From positions 3,713-41,292 of the forward strand of contig NW_014039750.1 in the NCBI RefSeq assembly GCF_001186125.1: a stretch of DNA of 37,580 nt, written 5' to 3'. How positions within the stretch are numbered: position 1 is the stretch's first letter; the number at the start of each line of letters is the position of its first letter. This stretch comes from Sphaeroforma arctica JP610. Taxonomy: Eukaryota > Opisthokonta > Ichthyosporea > Ichthyophonida. Both the position numbers and the translations under genes were made by a program. The notes under the pieces are model-generated. The model worked only from the letters and a program-made list of their open reading frames with translations, made no database searches and was not told where the DNA came from. Positions 9,060-19,139 of this stretch are shown here, piece by piece.

Positions 9060-9955
9060 TATGACCGCGTTGCCAACCTCTCAGGCCCTTCCAGTTACAC
9101 CTACCGCGGGCAGGCCCTCGATTGGAGTCATGTCCACCATATCGTCGAAGCTGTACATGAGGTGTACATGCACGCTGGCGCGACAAAAGTAGAACGGGCC
9201 GTGAACTTTCTATACGGCTGGTCTAAACTCAGAGATGTTGTCCGAGCCACCGTCAAATGATGCTTTATCTGCCAAGCGTTCGCCAGCAGTCCATCTCAGG
9301 AGTTGGGTCTCCTGCAGCAGCCTGACAGGTCGCAGGTTCCCTTCGACCATATGCACGCCAATTTTGCGGACTTTCCGGGGCTCCTGATGGAGTCGGCATT
9401 ATTCTCCTCGCAGTGTGCAAGACGACTGGCATGGCCTTCTTCCGGCCAGTCCCTGCCAAGTCCAGGCAACTATGCGTTGACTTCGTGTCAGAACATATCT
9501 TCCCTTGGGGCATCCCCTCAGAATTTACGGCGGACCGTGGTTCTGTATTCACCATTGATGTATTGGATGCCTTTTGCGCGAATGAGGCTATCTACTTACA
9601 CCTCACTACAGTTAATCATCACCAAGGCAATGGACGCGCGGAAGTTCTGATTAAAGTCGTGAAGGCCTAGGTATACAAGTCAGCGATACCCGCCGATCAG
9701 ACGTCCTGGGTGCGCCTGGTGCACGCCTTTTCCCAGTCGTATGACGCCTTAGTATCCTCTGTCACTGGGGAGGCTCCATATACGAAGGCTACAACACGCC
9801 CTTACCATGGGCCCCAGGCTCCGCTTCTCGAAGAGCGCACGGCATTGATCCTGTCGTCGAAAGCAGGGGCGTTGGACACTGTTGCCCTTGACCTCAGCGA
9901 GGCCATGGTCAGCCGTGCTCAAGTTATACAGAAGGTCGCGGCTGACAAGCAATGA
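9060..9955 (+). pseudogene. Gypsy-type integrase region (fossil)
   Basis: On the plus strand an HHCC-like zinc-binding segment (HEVYMHAGATKVERA to CFICQA) is followed by a catalytic-core-like stretch: PDRSQVPFDHMHANF for the first Asp strand, WGIPSEFTADRGSVFT for the second Asp, and NHHQGNGRAEVLIK for the Glu helix, about 35 residues further on. This order and spacing fit a Ty3/gypsy D,D35E integrase. It is not intact; several breaks are present. Confidence 0.75.
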
Positions 9956-10019
9956 TTGGACGTCCCATCCTTTTTCGTTGGTGCTCAGGTTGTGCGCCTT
10001 CTCCATATCAAGGTCCCGG

Positions 10020-10340
10020 GTTGCCCAGCATGGGCAGGACCGTTGGAAGTCACCCTGGCCGACGAGCACGCTCGTCACCGTGCACGATCTCGCAACTAGC
10101 AAGGAATTCCTCATGCACCGTACGCACCTCAAGAAATACTATCTCAGCATTGCCTCGGGCACAACCGTTGCGGTGCGACCGAAAGGGGTCTATGAGCAGT
10201 GGCTGTTCCGCCAATCGCCCTTCGCATCTGCCCCAGAGGACGAACAACGTCGTCTCTTCTACCTCCTCCGGTTGTCCCCTGCTGGCAAGGCCTGGCGCAA
10301 TCGAGTGAACTCCCCCTTTTCGTTCTTCCTCGATCACTGG
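10020..10340 (+). pseudogene. GPY/F-like integrase tail (fossil)
   Basis: The plus strand contains STLVTVHDLATSKEFLMHRT followed by HLKKYY, resembling the end of the GPY/F module that follows gypsy integrase cores, where the phrase 'VH-v-HLKKY' is typical. An unrecognised basic segment follows, then a C homopolymer. Confidence 0.45.
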
Positions 10341-10350
10341 GCTGCCACTA

Positions 10351-10620
10351 ATCCCCCCCCCCCCCCGACCCGTACTACGACCTCCACCGACCGTACCGTT
10401 ACGTTCGTCCGTACGTAACGTACGTCGTCCGTCGACCGACGACCTATTGTCGGCCGTACGTCGTCTACTACTANNNNNNNNNNNNNNNNNNNNCTGGCGA
10501 GGACCGTCGGCGGCCGAACTACGTACGGTGGAACGTACCCCCCTTTTTCCCCGTTTTCCGTTTCCCTTCCGTACGTCACCTACGGGCGTGCCACCTAATA
10601 CCCCCCNCCCCCCCCCCGGG
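10351..10620. other. Poor-quality sequence around a 20-N scaffold gap
   Basis: Between two C homopolymers (about 10352-10366 and 10602-10617, the second with a single N at 10607) the sequence is made mostly of CGTACG, GTCGAC and GACC words unlike either flank, and it contains the 20-N gap 10474-10493. This looks like low-quality read ends next to homopolymers rather than real genome, so no feature should be read through it. Confidence 0.6.
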
Positions 10621-11495
10621 AATTCAAGCTCACCGCCAACGTTGTTGCCGCCTTAAAGGCTGCCTGGCCAGCCATTATTGCGGCCAGTCGTCTATCCAAT
10701 GTCAAGAGTGCCATTGAGATGGCTTTTTCGTCTACTAAGCGTGCAACTAGGCTGGCCGAATGGCAGCAGTCTATGCACTCGCCTTTGTCCTTCTCCGACC
10801 TCCCAGCGGACCGCCACGTAGCTGGCTGGTGCCTCTCAACAATGTCTAATCTCCCGTCTGCCTTGTCTGTACTTTACTGCCTGTACACATTTGTGGCTAT
10901 GGTCTGTTCACAGTCTTCCTTGAGTCTTGCATCTTCCATCGCAATGTCACACTTCTTTGCTCGGCCCGAGCATACTCAGTTGCATCGGTTGCCTGCCCTG
11001 GGTTGTGTCCGTTGCCTGCCTTGCTCACTTCATCTGGGGGGCGTACGCATTTGTCGCATCACGTGCATGTACTGTTCACTATACGTATGTGTGTTCTTAT
11101 TTGTGCTTATATATGTTCTTCTCCCTTTGCTCATCTACAGTTGTGTCGCGTACGGTGTTGTTTGCCTTCACGCCTTCCCAACTAATTCCATCTTCGATCA
11201 CGCATCCATATTGGCCGTTGTCGTACGTATTATCATCGCAGCATCACGTTGCTCGTACCTGCTGTCTTCTCACCGCCGCTGACGTGTTAATACTTACTTT
11301 CCACGTCGTCGGCACTCTGTACACCGCCTTCGCTGTCGGTTGTCGGTTGCGGCTTCACTACCTATCCTAGTTCCTAAGCTACACTGATTTTGCGCACGGA
11401 TATTGTCTCCGTTGCGCTCTTATTGTTTGTTATTCCTATATTTTAAAAATTGCCGACACGGCAGTCTCATTTGTTATGCGTCGGCCCCGTTTGGC
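10620..11495 (+). other. Pyrimidine-rich 3' region of the gypsy remnant
   Basis: The first 200 bases read as a plausible protein on the plus strand (KLTANVVAALKAAWPAIIAA, then STKRATRLAEWQQSMHSPLS). The rest is strongly pyrimidine-biased on this strand, which opens long hydrophobic frames by composition alone. I see no env-like signal peptide or cleavage site I would trust. It is probably the tail of the element before its polypurine tract. Confidence 0.35.
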
Positions 11496-11505
11496 AATTG
11501 GGGCG

Positions 11506-11960
11506 TGTAATAAATTATAGGGCTAACTCTAGGGTTCTGCCAGAACCGCAGTGGGTTACCCTAGGGTTGATGAACTAGGGTTACCCATGGGTGAACACAC
11601 GAGGGTTCAGAGAACTGCTAAAGAGTAAGTACCGGCTGAGTCCCAGATACTTAACTCCAGCACAGTTTGGGTGGCTCTTCCTTTTGGTTAACCTTAAGAG
11701 TAGCCACCAAACTTGCTGACAATTTTAGAGGAACCATAGATTTAGTTTATGCGACTTACAATTGATTTATACTAAATAACAGAAGTACTCTACTACGCTC
11801 ATCGGAGTAAGTCTTGACCTGTGCTCTCGGTTAATCTCAATTTGGTTTAGGAAAACGCATCTCAACGGTGGCTCTCAACCGAGTCTTTGGTCCTTATCCC
11901 TCTTGTGTGTGGGCAGAGCATGCTTCAAGGTGAAAAAGTGGGAGTGTCCTTTGGTGTCAG
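11506..11960. repeat. Probable LTR between two gypsy fossils
   Basis: It starts with TGTAATAAATTATAGGGC immediately after a purine run. It contains repeated CTAGGGTT words and a GGTTCTGCCAGAACC palindrome. On the other side, the minus-strand gypsy element ends in its own purine tract (RC of about 11963-11985). The segment could therefore be the 3' LTR of either neighbour; the TGT start after the plus-strand tract favours the left element. No second copy is in the window, so the right end is only approximate. Confidence 0.4.
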
Positions 11961-12029
11961 TGAGACTTGGCTAAGTCCCCCGCCTCGTGCGCTGCCTGTT
12001 GCTTCCTGATCGTTCATCAATGCCGGTTG

Positions 12030-12330
12030 CTGTTAAATTCTTCGGCCTGGATTGTCTTCCCTTGCGTCGTTTCCGCTGTCTGTATATCGTGAGAATATCT
12101 GGATCTGCGATTTCTGATTCATGTGTCCAGGGGCGCTCTCCATCTGTATATTACAGTGGATAGTCCTGGGTTCCACCACCTCTTGTGGATTCTCTGTGGT
12201 CAAGTATCGAAAAGAATTGAGTCACTTCTGATGGCTGGACTTGAGTTGGTAGTGAATTCTTCGAACTCGCTAGCTTTTTTGACTATACCAATTAGCTCAC
12301 ATTGGCCGAATTGGGAAATTCGGGGGTTTT
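12030..12330 (-). pseudogene. Chromodomain-like tail of the minus-strand gypsy fossil
   Basis: Phrases resembling a chromodomain follow the GPY/F module: ILDHRESTRGGG, then RPWTHESEI and DILTIYRQRKRRK, in the places of the 'IL-hR', 'tWEpe-ni' and 'lleeyk-r-k' parts of the fold. In chromoviruses this module guides integration to modified chromatin. It is degenerate and assigned by eye. Confidence 0.5.
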
Positions 12331-12419
12331 AGTTTCATCAAGGTTACGGACAAAATACCCGTTGCCCTCTTTGCTTGCTATCTTGTATGGTCCTCCGTAT
12401 GGTGCTGTCATTTTATTCG

Positions 12420-13260
12420 GTTCACCTAGATAACATATATATATATATATGAACCATCACAATGTCCCCTTCTTGGAAGTGTACATATTTCTCTTGGTAT
12501 TTTCGATCAAATGCTGCGTGCATTTTTTCTTGATATCGTGCCACATTGGTGTCTAGTTGTGGTCGTATGGACTCTTTTAGATTCTTCAGTTGTGTTTCCC
12601 ATGGCATTGCTGTACCTGGTGCACTGACTGTTGTGTTATAGTCGGTGAGTAGGTTTTGTCGTCGGCCATAGTACACAGTGAACCCTGGTGATTTGTGTCT
12701 GCATGAGGAACGGAGGTTGTGGCCTGGACAAATGAAAGGCGTGAGCACCAGTTGCCTGGATTTTGTTCAACAAGTTTCCGTAGTAGTGGAATGAGGCCTC
12801 TATGTGAGCGCTCATTTGCTCCCATTACTTTGGGTTGGTACGGTCTGGACACTAAGTGTTGTCACGATGCCTGCTCAATGATTTTTGAGAGTATGTCATT
12901 CACATATTCTGTGCCTTGATCCGTCTGTATGACTTGAGAAAACCCATGTTCACATATGATTGGAACTAGTGTTCGTACAACAGTGGCTGCCGATTTGTCC
13001 ATCATAGGTCTTAGTATAGCATATGACGAATGCACATCGAGCCATACCCGAACGTATGTGTTGCCTCTATTCGAGTCTATCAAGGGACCAATGGTGTCTA
13101 CTTGTATCATGTCGTCTGGAAATGCGGCATTTATTGATTGTAAAGGGTGGAATCCCTTCTTGTGAATTTTGTTCTTGAGACATGGTACACAGCCCTCAAT
13201 ATATAGGTTGACATGTTCCTTTTTTGGCCGGACCATGTGTGACCATCTAGTGTGAGTTTG
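12420..13260 (-). pseudogene. Integrase and GPY/F region of the minus-strand gypsy fossil
   Basis: Visible are a CVPCLKNK zinc-finger end, DMIQVDTIGPL (first catalytic Asp strand), IQTDQGTEYVND (second Asp), PYQPKVMGANERSHR (Glu helix) and FQEGDIVMV. The phrase YGGPYKI just left (near 12390) is the GPY/F signature. The order and spacing match a gypsy D,D35E integrase. Confidence 0.8.
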
Positions 13261-13416
13261 TTCACTGTTTCTTTGATAGTGTAGTGACCCACTGCGTGAT
13301 ATGGTGCTATTAGTGTGGCTCTGTCCTCATACGTGACTGAGTCTAGCTCTGCTGACTAGTCCGCGATGTGTATAGTTTTTGGTCAAAGTATGGAGACTTT
13401 GTGCCTTTTTTGGCTA

Positions 13417-13620
13417 CTAATGTGACCCCCCTGGTGTTGTGCCACAAGCTGTTGTGCCGTTCCTTAAGAACGTGTTGTTTGTGTTCTTGACTATCATCGG
13501 ATCTTGTTCAAGTAGTGACAAGAATTTGGGGAACCACGTTGCGTTTGGGTAGTAGGGAACGCATATTGTAATGCTTGTGGCTTCCTCTATGACTTTGTCT
13601 AACACGTCTGGTATTAGTTC
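13417..13620 (-). pseudogene. Methyltransferase-like remnant between RNase H and integrase
   Basis: The peptide EATSITICVPYYPNATWFPK, followed by FLSLLEQDPMIV, aligns by eye with DATITLCCPLRHSEKWLPQL (then ISMIQCEPIYV) in the element at 25862-34549. There it forms the second half of a Dam-like N6-adenine methyltransferase domain. Only this half is recognisable here. The same position, between RNase H and integrase, supports common descent of the insertion. Confidence 0.55.
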
Positions 13621-13639
13621 ATTCGATGTTTTGATGTTG

Positions 13640-14077
13640 AATGTATCCGTGTAATCGTGACAATCTGTCAGCAACTCCATTATCTTTGCATGGCACGTGT
13701 ATGATAGTGAAGTGATGATGGAAAGTTTTCGCTATCCATTTTGCTAGCATGGGATGCATTGTTTGCTGATTGTTCATCTGGCATAACGTTTTGTGATCTG
13801 TCCACAATGTTATATCGCCTCCTGTGATATATTCTGAAAAGTGTTCCAGACTGTATACTAGTGCTAGCAACTCTTTAGTATTTGTCCCATGTCTCTGTTG
13901 TGCTGGGTTGAGACCTTTTGAGAAATAGAGTATATCTCTTCTGACTCCATCTACAATTTGGAACAGACATCCTCCTATACCATAGTCACTTGCGTTGTTC
14001 ATGATCTGAAACGGTACTTTATCTACTGGGACGCCAAAGTTGCTGAGCATGCAATGACACCTTCGAGTTCTTCCCAT
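13640..14077 (-). pseudogene. RNase H region of the minus-strand gypsy fossil
   Basis: NNASDYGIGGCLFQ, LYFSKGLNPAQQRHGTNTKE, LLALVYSLEHFSEYITGG and LWTDHKTLCQM follow the gypsy RNase H pattern (D-AS-GIG, E near LLA, and TDHK). It ends in HVPCKDNGVADRLSRL, the conserved close of this domain. Confidence 0.85.
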
Positions 14078-14109
14078 TTCTTGATGAGAAATGAGAAAGA
14101 TTGACTAAA

Positions 14110-15223
14110 TTTCGACTCATTTCCCTTTCATGAGATTGCGGAAGTGTTTCGTTATGTGTGCAAACTGAGGTATGTGGTCTCGCATATAATTTGCTAGACC
14201 GATTGCTCGATGTAAGTCACGTTTGGTTCTTGGCAATGGCCAGTCAATCATGCGTTTCTGTTTCTCTGGGTCTGTTTTGAGCCCTTTGGTTGTTATTTTG
14301 ACGCCTAATATATTGACTGTCTTGACTGCAAACGCACCCTTGTTGTGATTTAGCCTGAAGTTGGCTGCGTTAAGTCGGTTGATGATTTCGCGTACTGTTT
14401 GTCTATGTTCTTCTCCTGTCATACTGGCGATTTTAATGTCAATGAGGAGGTTGGCCATCACTCGTTCGAATTGTGCTGTTATCGAATGCAGTCCAAATGG
14501 AGCTGATTTGAATGAGTGTTAGGCTCCTCTCCATGAAAATGTAAAGAAGATATTTTCATGTACTTTAAAGTGGTGGAAGCCTCCTGTTAAGTCTAATTTG
14601 GAAAAGAATTGTGCACCTTGTAGGTTGTGGAGTACTTCTTTTATTTTTGGTAGTACATATTTGTCTTATTCATGTTGATAATTTATTTCTCTTAACTCTA
14701 AACATGTGCGTACCTTCTCTAGTATTATTTTGACGCCTAGTATATTGACTGTCTTGACTGCAAATGCACCCTTGTTGTGATTTAGCCTGAAGTTGGCTGC
14801 GATAAGTCGTTTGATGACTTCGCGTACTGTTTCAAGTTCCCCTGTGGATAGTAATGGTAGATTCACTTGTGTGGATGTTGATCTTTTTTATATGTGGCCA
14901 TCTTTGACCAATTTCTGAATATTTTCATCCGCTTGTGGTATGTATTTGTGTGGAGCAAAATTCACTTTAGCATGACGAATGTTCATGGCTTTGACCTCCT
15001 GACTTGGTATCTCCACCACACATTCTGGTAGATTGCAGTGTACATCTGGTGGGATCTGACCATTTTGTTCTAACAAGTCTGAAAGTGATTCTTTGAATCC
15101 TTCCTGTTCATGTTCGGGGCCTTCTTCATGTGGTGTGAGAAGTGATTCCCTTTTAGCATCTGTTGGTATTAGTGGGTTGATTATCCCTGCTAAGTATATG
15201 CCTAAGTATGGTAGAATGTCCAT
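14110..15223 (-). pseudogene. Reverse transcriptase region of the minus-strand gypsy fossil
   Basis: The N-terminal part matches the run-up to RT (PADENIQKLVKDGHI-like, the segment preceding RT motif 1). The C-terminal part has the thumb/connection phrases INRLNAANFRLNHNKGAFA and ILGVKITTKGLKTDPEK, then LHRAIGLANYMRDHIPQFAH, all standard for gypsy RT. Not intact. Confidence 0.75.
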
Positions 15224-15295
15224 ACCTAATAGAACTGGTGATTTCTTGTCTGGGAGGTCAAGTACCTCAAAGCAGTTTGACGTTTTTCTACCGCC

Positions 15296-15493
15296 TTAAT
15301 TTATATCACATACTTCTGTGGAACCTGTGCGTTGTACTCTTGCATCTGATTGTGCTAGTTGTATGTATCCAGGTTGTGCTTTTACAGACAAGTATAGTTC
15401 AGTTACTACACTTCGATCCATATAATAGCGTTGTGCTCCTGAATCTACTAGTGCATTGTATGTGGTGCCATTGATTTGTATGTCTATGTGCAA
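15296..15493 (-). pseudogene. Aspartic protease region of the minus-strand gypsy fossil
   Basis: The peptide IQINGTTYNALVDSGAQRYY carries the retropepsin D-S/T-G-A active-site motif in its usual hydrophobic setting, with the Asp codon near 15445. It lies between gag and RT, as expected for Ty3/gypsy polyproteins. Confidence 0.75.
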
Positions 15494-15662
15494 TCTTTAC
15501 TCTCGTGGATTCGGAAGTAAAGAAACGGGTGTGTAAGCAATATTATTTGCATTTATTAACAACGTTTCTTCATCAGTGTGTGCGTTCACAAAGTCTACCA
15601 TGTTTATCATGTTAGCCTCCGACCACCAAGCTTTCCATAAATCTTCATCCATGTCTTTCACC

Positions 15663-17021
15663 TTATTGCCATTTGTAATGGCCAACCGGTCGATATGGAC
15701 GAGTTGGTTTTGTTGCGCTGCTCAAGATACTACCGTTAAACGGTTTATTTCGCCTTTGTTGGGGCACTTGCTGAACGCATGCGGTGAAGGCTTTATACCA
15801 CAGTGTGGGCAAGGCCGTGGTTCTCGCGGTGCTGGGGTGTCCGTTGTTCTCCTGGTTGACCTCCACCTCTTGGTAGGCCACCCCTTCTTGGTGGTCCTCC
15901 CTCTCTGGATGGACCCCCTGGAGGTATGTCCAGTCTTGGGCTCGCGGCTCGCGGCTCAGGGACGGTTGCGTTTCTCGCTCGCTTGTTGTCACACTTGCGA
16001 TTAGCTTGTATTATGGTTGCCTGTCTGATCATGTCTTCAGTGAGTTCATAAAATACCTTCTCTGAGATGTCAGACAAGTGTCCACTACTACCATCTGGTT
16101 TCGTCCGAGCTTTGATCAGTTTGGCCGTTTCCGCTTGCATGATGCCTTGAAGAATTGCCAATTGATAGACTCTCTCAGTGCCTTTGTAATGCTTCTCTAA
16201 CTCAAACATTGTGCGACGCAACCGTGCTACCCGTACTTCAACATTCATACGAGTGTCATAGAAGTCGTTGAGCCACTTCTCTAGTAGATAGTCTACTGGA
16301 GTACGACCCAGGTTGTCAATGATTAATATATTATAGTCTTCCACATCAGTGAAGTCTTTCCAAAGCTGTTTGGTACTACGTATATTATTGAGTGCAGTGC
16401 GCGATACCTCTGTCTCTGTCTGTCTGAGTAGCTCTTGCACTAGTGATAGGTACTGTACCGATGGCATGTTTGTGCTCGCGAACAAATCTTTGGCTACAGA
16501 TACAAACTCAATTGTATCACGACAGTCAGCCATGCTGACATATTTGCTTGTTGGCCACTTAAATTGCTCACTCATCTGGAGTAGTTTGTCCATTTCTGGT
16601 TCTGAGATTTTGTCCCCTTCGTGAGGTCTAATTAAAGTTAACTCGCTCATAAAGCCACTGATCGCAATGCACTCATCGTGATCACTTTTATCACAGTTCT
16701 TCATAGCTTTATTGTATAGCTCTGACAACCACTGGTCTATTACTGGTATTAATCTATTGGGTTGTTGGTCATGAACTGCTTTGCGGAGTTTGTGGAGTGC
16801 TCTTATGTCAATGGGGTCGTCCGCTGTTTGTGCATACAACCTACTAGTATATCTACGGTGTAGAAGTTGCTCTCATAGAGGGTCTTGTCCAAGACTATGT
16901 TGTACTTACTCATCGCTGGATCCAATGGAGCTCTTGCTGGTGTGGACTCATCATCCATGCGCACCCCTCCATTCCCATTGTGTGAGGTAGATGTGCGTGA
17001 GGATGCTTGAGAAACTGACAT
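15663..17021 (-). pseudogene. Gag of the minus-strand gypsy fossil
   Basis: Gag packages the element RNA in virus-like particles. The segment holds a long, mostly helical, charged stretch (with phrases such as DQWLSELYNKAMKNC and LKWLNDFYDT-like helices), then a Pro/Gly/Arg-rich linker (about 15830-15950). A Cys/His knuckle C-x2-C-x6-H-x4-C follows at 15763-15811 (CPHCGIKPSPHAFSKC). The knuckle spacing differs from the usual C-x2-C-x4-H-x4-C. Not intact. Confidence 0.7.
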
Positions 17022-17450
17022 TGTGGGTGCTGTTTCTAGTCGTGTTCTGGTTGTACGACTTGTACTGCCTATTGTATGTGTTCTGCTTGAGCTTACTTGT
17101 GTGCGTAGGCTCCGTCGTGCTGCACGTCTTTATTGATATGGAGCAGAAGTCATTGACTGTTCTGTGTATTGAGTATGACGCAATTTTGTTAGAGTTTATC
17201 TATTCTTCCTTGACCTGAAATGTGTCACTCCTTTGTAAATATACCCTTTGGGTCACATGTGGTTAATTACCTGTATTGGTGTGCCCTCTGTGGTGTCTGG
17301 CGACTGTGTTGACTGTGGGTCCTTGTGCTTGATTGGGTTGAACTTGGCTGTCTTTTGATATCTGGGTTTATTTAGAGACTTTTTGGTTTGAGGAGATAAA
17401 CTTTGGTTTATGTGGTTCCAGTGGTATAAACCTGGGTTGTCTTGGTAACC

Positions 17451-17493
17451 TTAGGGTTTTAGGGTTTTAGGGTTTTTAGGGTTTAGGGTTTAG
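17451..17493 (+). repeat. TTTAGGG-like interstitial telomeric repeat
   Basis: Six consecutive AGGG blocks are separated by T runs of varying length (TTAGGG, TTTTAGGG, TTTTTAGGG, TTTAGGG). The mixture resembles plant/green-alga type telomere DNA and its variants. Confidence 0.7.
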
Positions 17494-17909
17494 TTGCATT
17501 TGTTCGATGCTTAGTGTAAATAATAAGAAGAATAATCCTCTTTTTGGTTTGTGCACGTTCTTGTGGTAGTGTGATTTCGCTGTGTGTGCGTGTTGTATTC
17601 AACTGTCGAGTTTGCACATGTGCCTGCTTTTTAGTGTTGTAGTTTCACTATGTCGAGAGCAGCTATTTTGACCCTTGTGTTTTAGTGATGGAGTGTCTGT
17701 CTGAATTGAAGTTATATTGCTTCGTTGTGTTGCAGAGTTTATCCTCTCAGTTTAGATATTTAAGTGTTCTGGTAGATCTCTGACCTTGGTTACCCTAGTT
17801 TCTTTCCTTGTTATATTATCTGGGATATATGTGCTTTTTATGTTCGTAGTAACTCTTCCCAGTATTGTTGTGAGTCTATGTTTGCAGATTCACAGTCACA
17901 TGTATGGCG

Positions 17910-18258
17910 GATCACAATTATATTTATATATGTGTTTAGGACCACAATTATGTGTTTGTAGAATCACAATTATTTGCGTGTGTAGCACCGCAATTATATT
18001 TGTGTAAATTACAATTATATGTGTGCAGTAGCTCGATGTGTGTTCAATGTCCGTGTGCAATAGGATCACAATTATATGTGTGCAGTAGTTCGATGTGTGT
18101 TCAATGTACGTGTGCAAGGTCACCATATGAGTGTGGAATCAAAATTATTCACAAATATATGCTTGTGTATGATCACAATTACCTGCGTGCAGAATCACAA
18201 TTATGTGTGTGTAGGTTCACAATGTTATGTGTGTGGGATCACAATTCTATGTGTGAAG
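17910..18258 (+). repeat. Degenerate tandem array of CACAATTATnTGTGTG units
   Basis: About ten units carry the core ATCACAATTAT followed by TGTGTG-like sequence, spaced at about 22-45 bp. Two larger units (about 18012-18060 and 18065-18115) are near copies sharing GTGTTCAATGT. The frames across this block are repeat artefacts. Confidence 0.75.
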
Positions 18259-19095
18259 TAGCCTGGTTGTGGGCCAGATCACCCTTTGTGGTTGTGTTGT
18301 AGCAGGGATTTTCTTAATTCGTTTCTCTGTTGCTATTCATATGTCTCTTGACACTTTCTGTTGGGTATTCTTGTACTTGCTTACAAACTGTTGAGGATTT
18401 GTATGTGTCTATTCTACTATCACTATTTGTGATGCTTTGATGTGTACTCTGTGATTCTTGAATGCTTTATTGTGAAGAGATATCTATGGAGTGTAGATCT
18501 CAGTACACGCTTTGAAAAAGAAGCCTCTATGGAGTGTAGTTGCTTTAGCCTTTGTCTTCTTAGTACCCAATCTGATGTCTATTGGTACTGGTACGGTTCA
18601 GATTTGTGGCTGTATTTGCCAATTTACTGATTTATGTTATTCGATGTCTATTAACAATTGTGTGCTTGCGGCCGTTTTTGCTTTTTATTGTTTTGGCTTA
18701 CTTGACTAACATTCTTGTGATCTCTTTGTATCTTATGTGGTCACCTCTGTATTGTTGCATATGTCAATTGTGCTGCAGTTGTATACGAGTCTGTTCAACG
18801 ATGCGTGTGCTTTTCATATTCTTAGTCGAAAGGTATATGCACTTCTACAGCTAAGCTTGATTGTTTCTGTGTTCGTCACTCGAGCTGTGTACCCTGCATT
18901 GCATGTGGCCTTATTCTTACTGTGTACTATTTGTGTGTTGTGAGTGGTGGCTATACTGGTAATCTAATTCAGTTCTTTCTCCATTGTCCTCTGTACACTC
19001 ACAAATATGGTGAATCTATACTTATAAGTATTCAATATAAGAACTGGGATGTTGAGCTATACTTCAGGTCTTGTTCTAGGGATACTTATCAAAGT

Positions 19096-19139
19096 GACAT
19101 TTGATAGGTACACTTTTGACATTTGATATGTACACTTTT
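19096..19139 (+). repeat. 22-bp tandem duplication
   Basis: Two copies of a 22-bp unit (GACATTTGATAkGTACACTT plus TT) lie directly adjacent with one difference. Confidence 0.85.

Larger units (their letters stand above)
9053..11505 (+). mobile_element. Plus-strand Ty3/gypsy remnant, GC-rich (fossil, broken)
   Basis: Only the 3' half of an element is seen: integrase zinc-binding region, catalytic core, a GPY/F-like tail, then a long pyrimidine-rich stretch to a polypurine tract (AATTGGGGCG, 11496-11505) and a probable LTR from 11506. The coding part is clearly richer in GC than most of the window, which suggests a different base history from the gypsy copies further right. It is interrupted by a 20-N gap in poor sequence and carries several breaks. 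No upstream LTR, gag or RT was found. The left junction is with the copia-like fragment. Confidence 0.65.
11990..17021 (-). mobile_element. Ty3/gypsy chromovirus-like element, minus strand (fossil, broken)
   Basis: In order on the minus strand: gag with a zinc knuckle, aspartic protease, reverse transcriptase, RNase H, a methyltransferase-like remnant, integrase, GPY/F and a chromodomain-like tail, then a purine tract (RC GAGGCGGGGGAC, near 11970). The order PR-RT-RH-IN defines Ty3/gypsy and the tail points to a chromovirus. It carries many breaks (ten or more) and one internal repeated segment. No matching LTR pair is visible; the upstream T/G-rich region to about 19172 may contain its 5' LTR, whose start would read TGTTGGGGTG on the minus strand. 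It is an old copy. Confidence 0.85.

Noticed and set aside
10927-11370. Hydrophobic 147-codon frame that could suggest an envelope-like membrane protein
   Set aside because: The strand is strongly pyrimidine-biased, which by itself yields Leu/Phe/Ser-rich products. There is no signal peptide, cleavage site or envelope motif, and an equally open overlapping frame exists.
11963-11985. Purine tract on the minus strand as proof of the 3' LTR of the minus-strand gypsy element
   Set aside because: The tract is credible, but the sequence after it does not match the presumed 5' LTR region near 17.2-19.2 kb, so the LTR cannot be assigned.
17910-18258. CRISPR-like array
   Set aside because: Units are degenerate, spacing is irregular, there are no cas genes, and the window is eukaryotic.
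17786-18302. Cys/Val/Tyr-rich frames on both strands
   Set aside because: They are produced by the CACAATTAT tandem array and T/G bias.
18442-18943. Chain of plus-strand hydrophobic frames
   Set aside because: T/G-rich strand of the presumed LTR or leader. The frames overlap in three phases with no preference, which is typical of non-coding bias.
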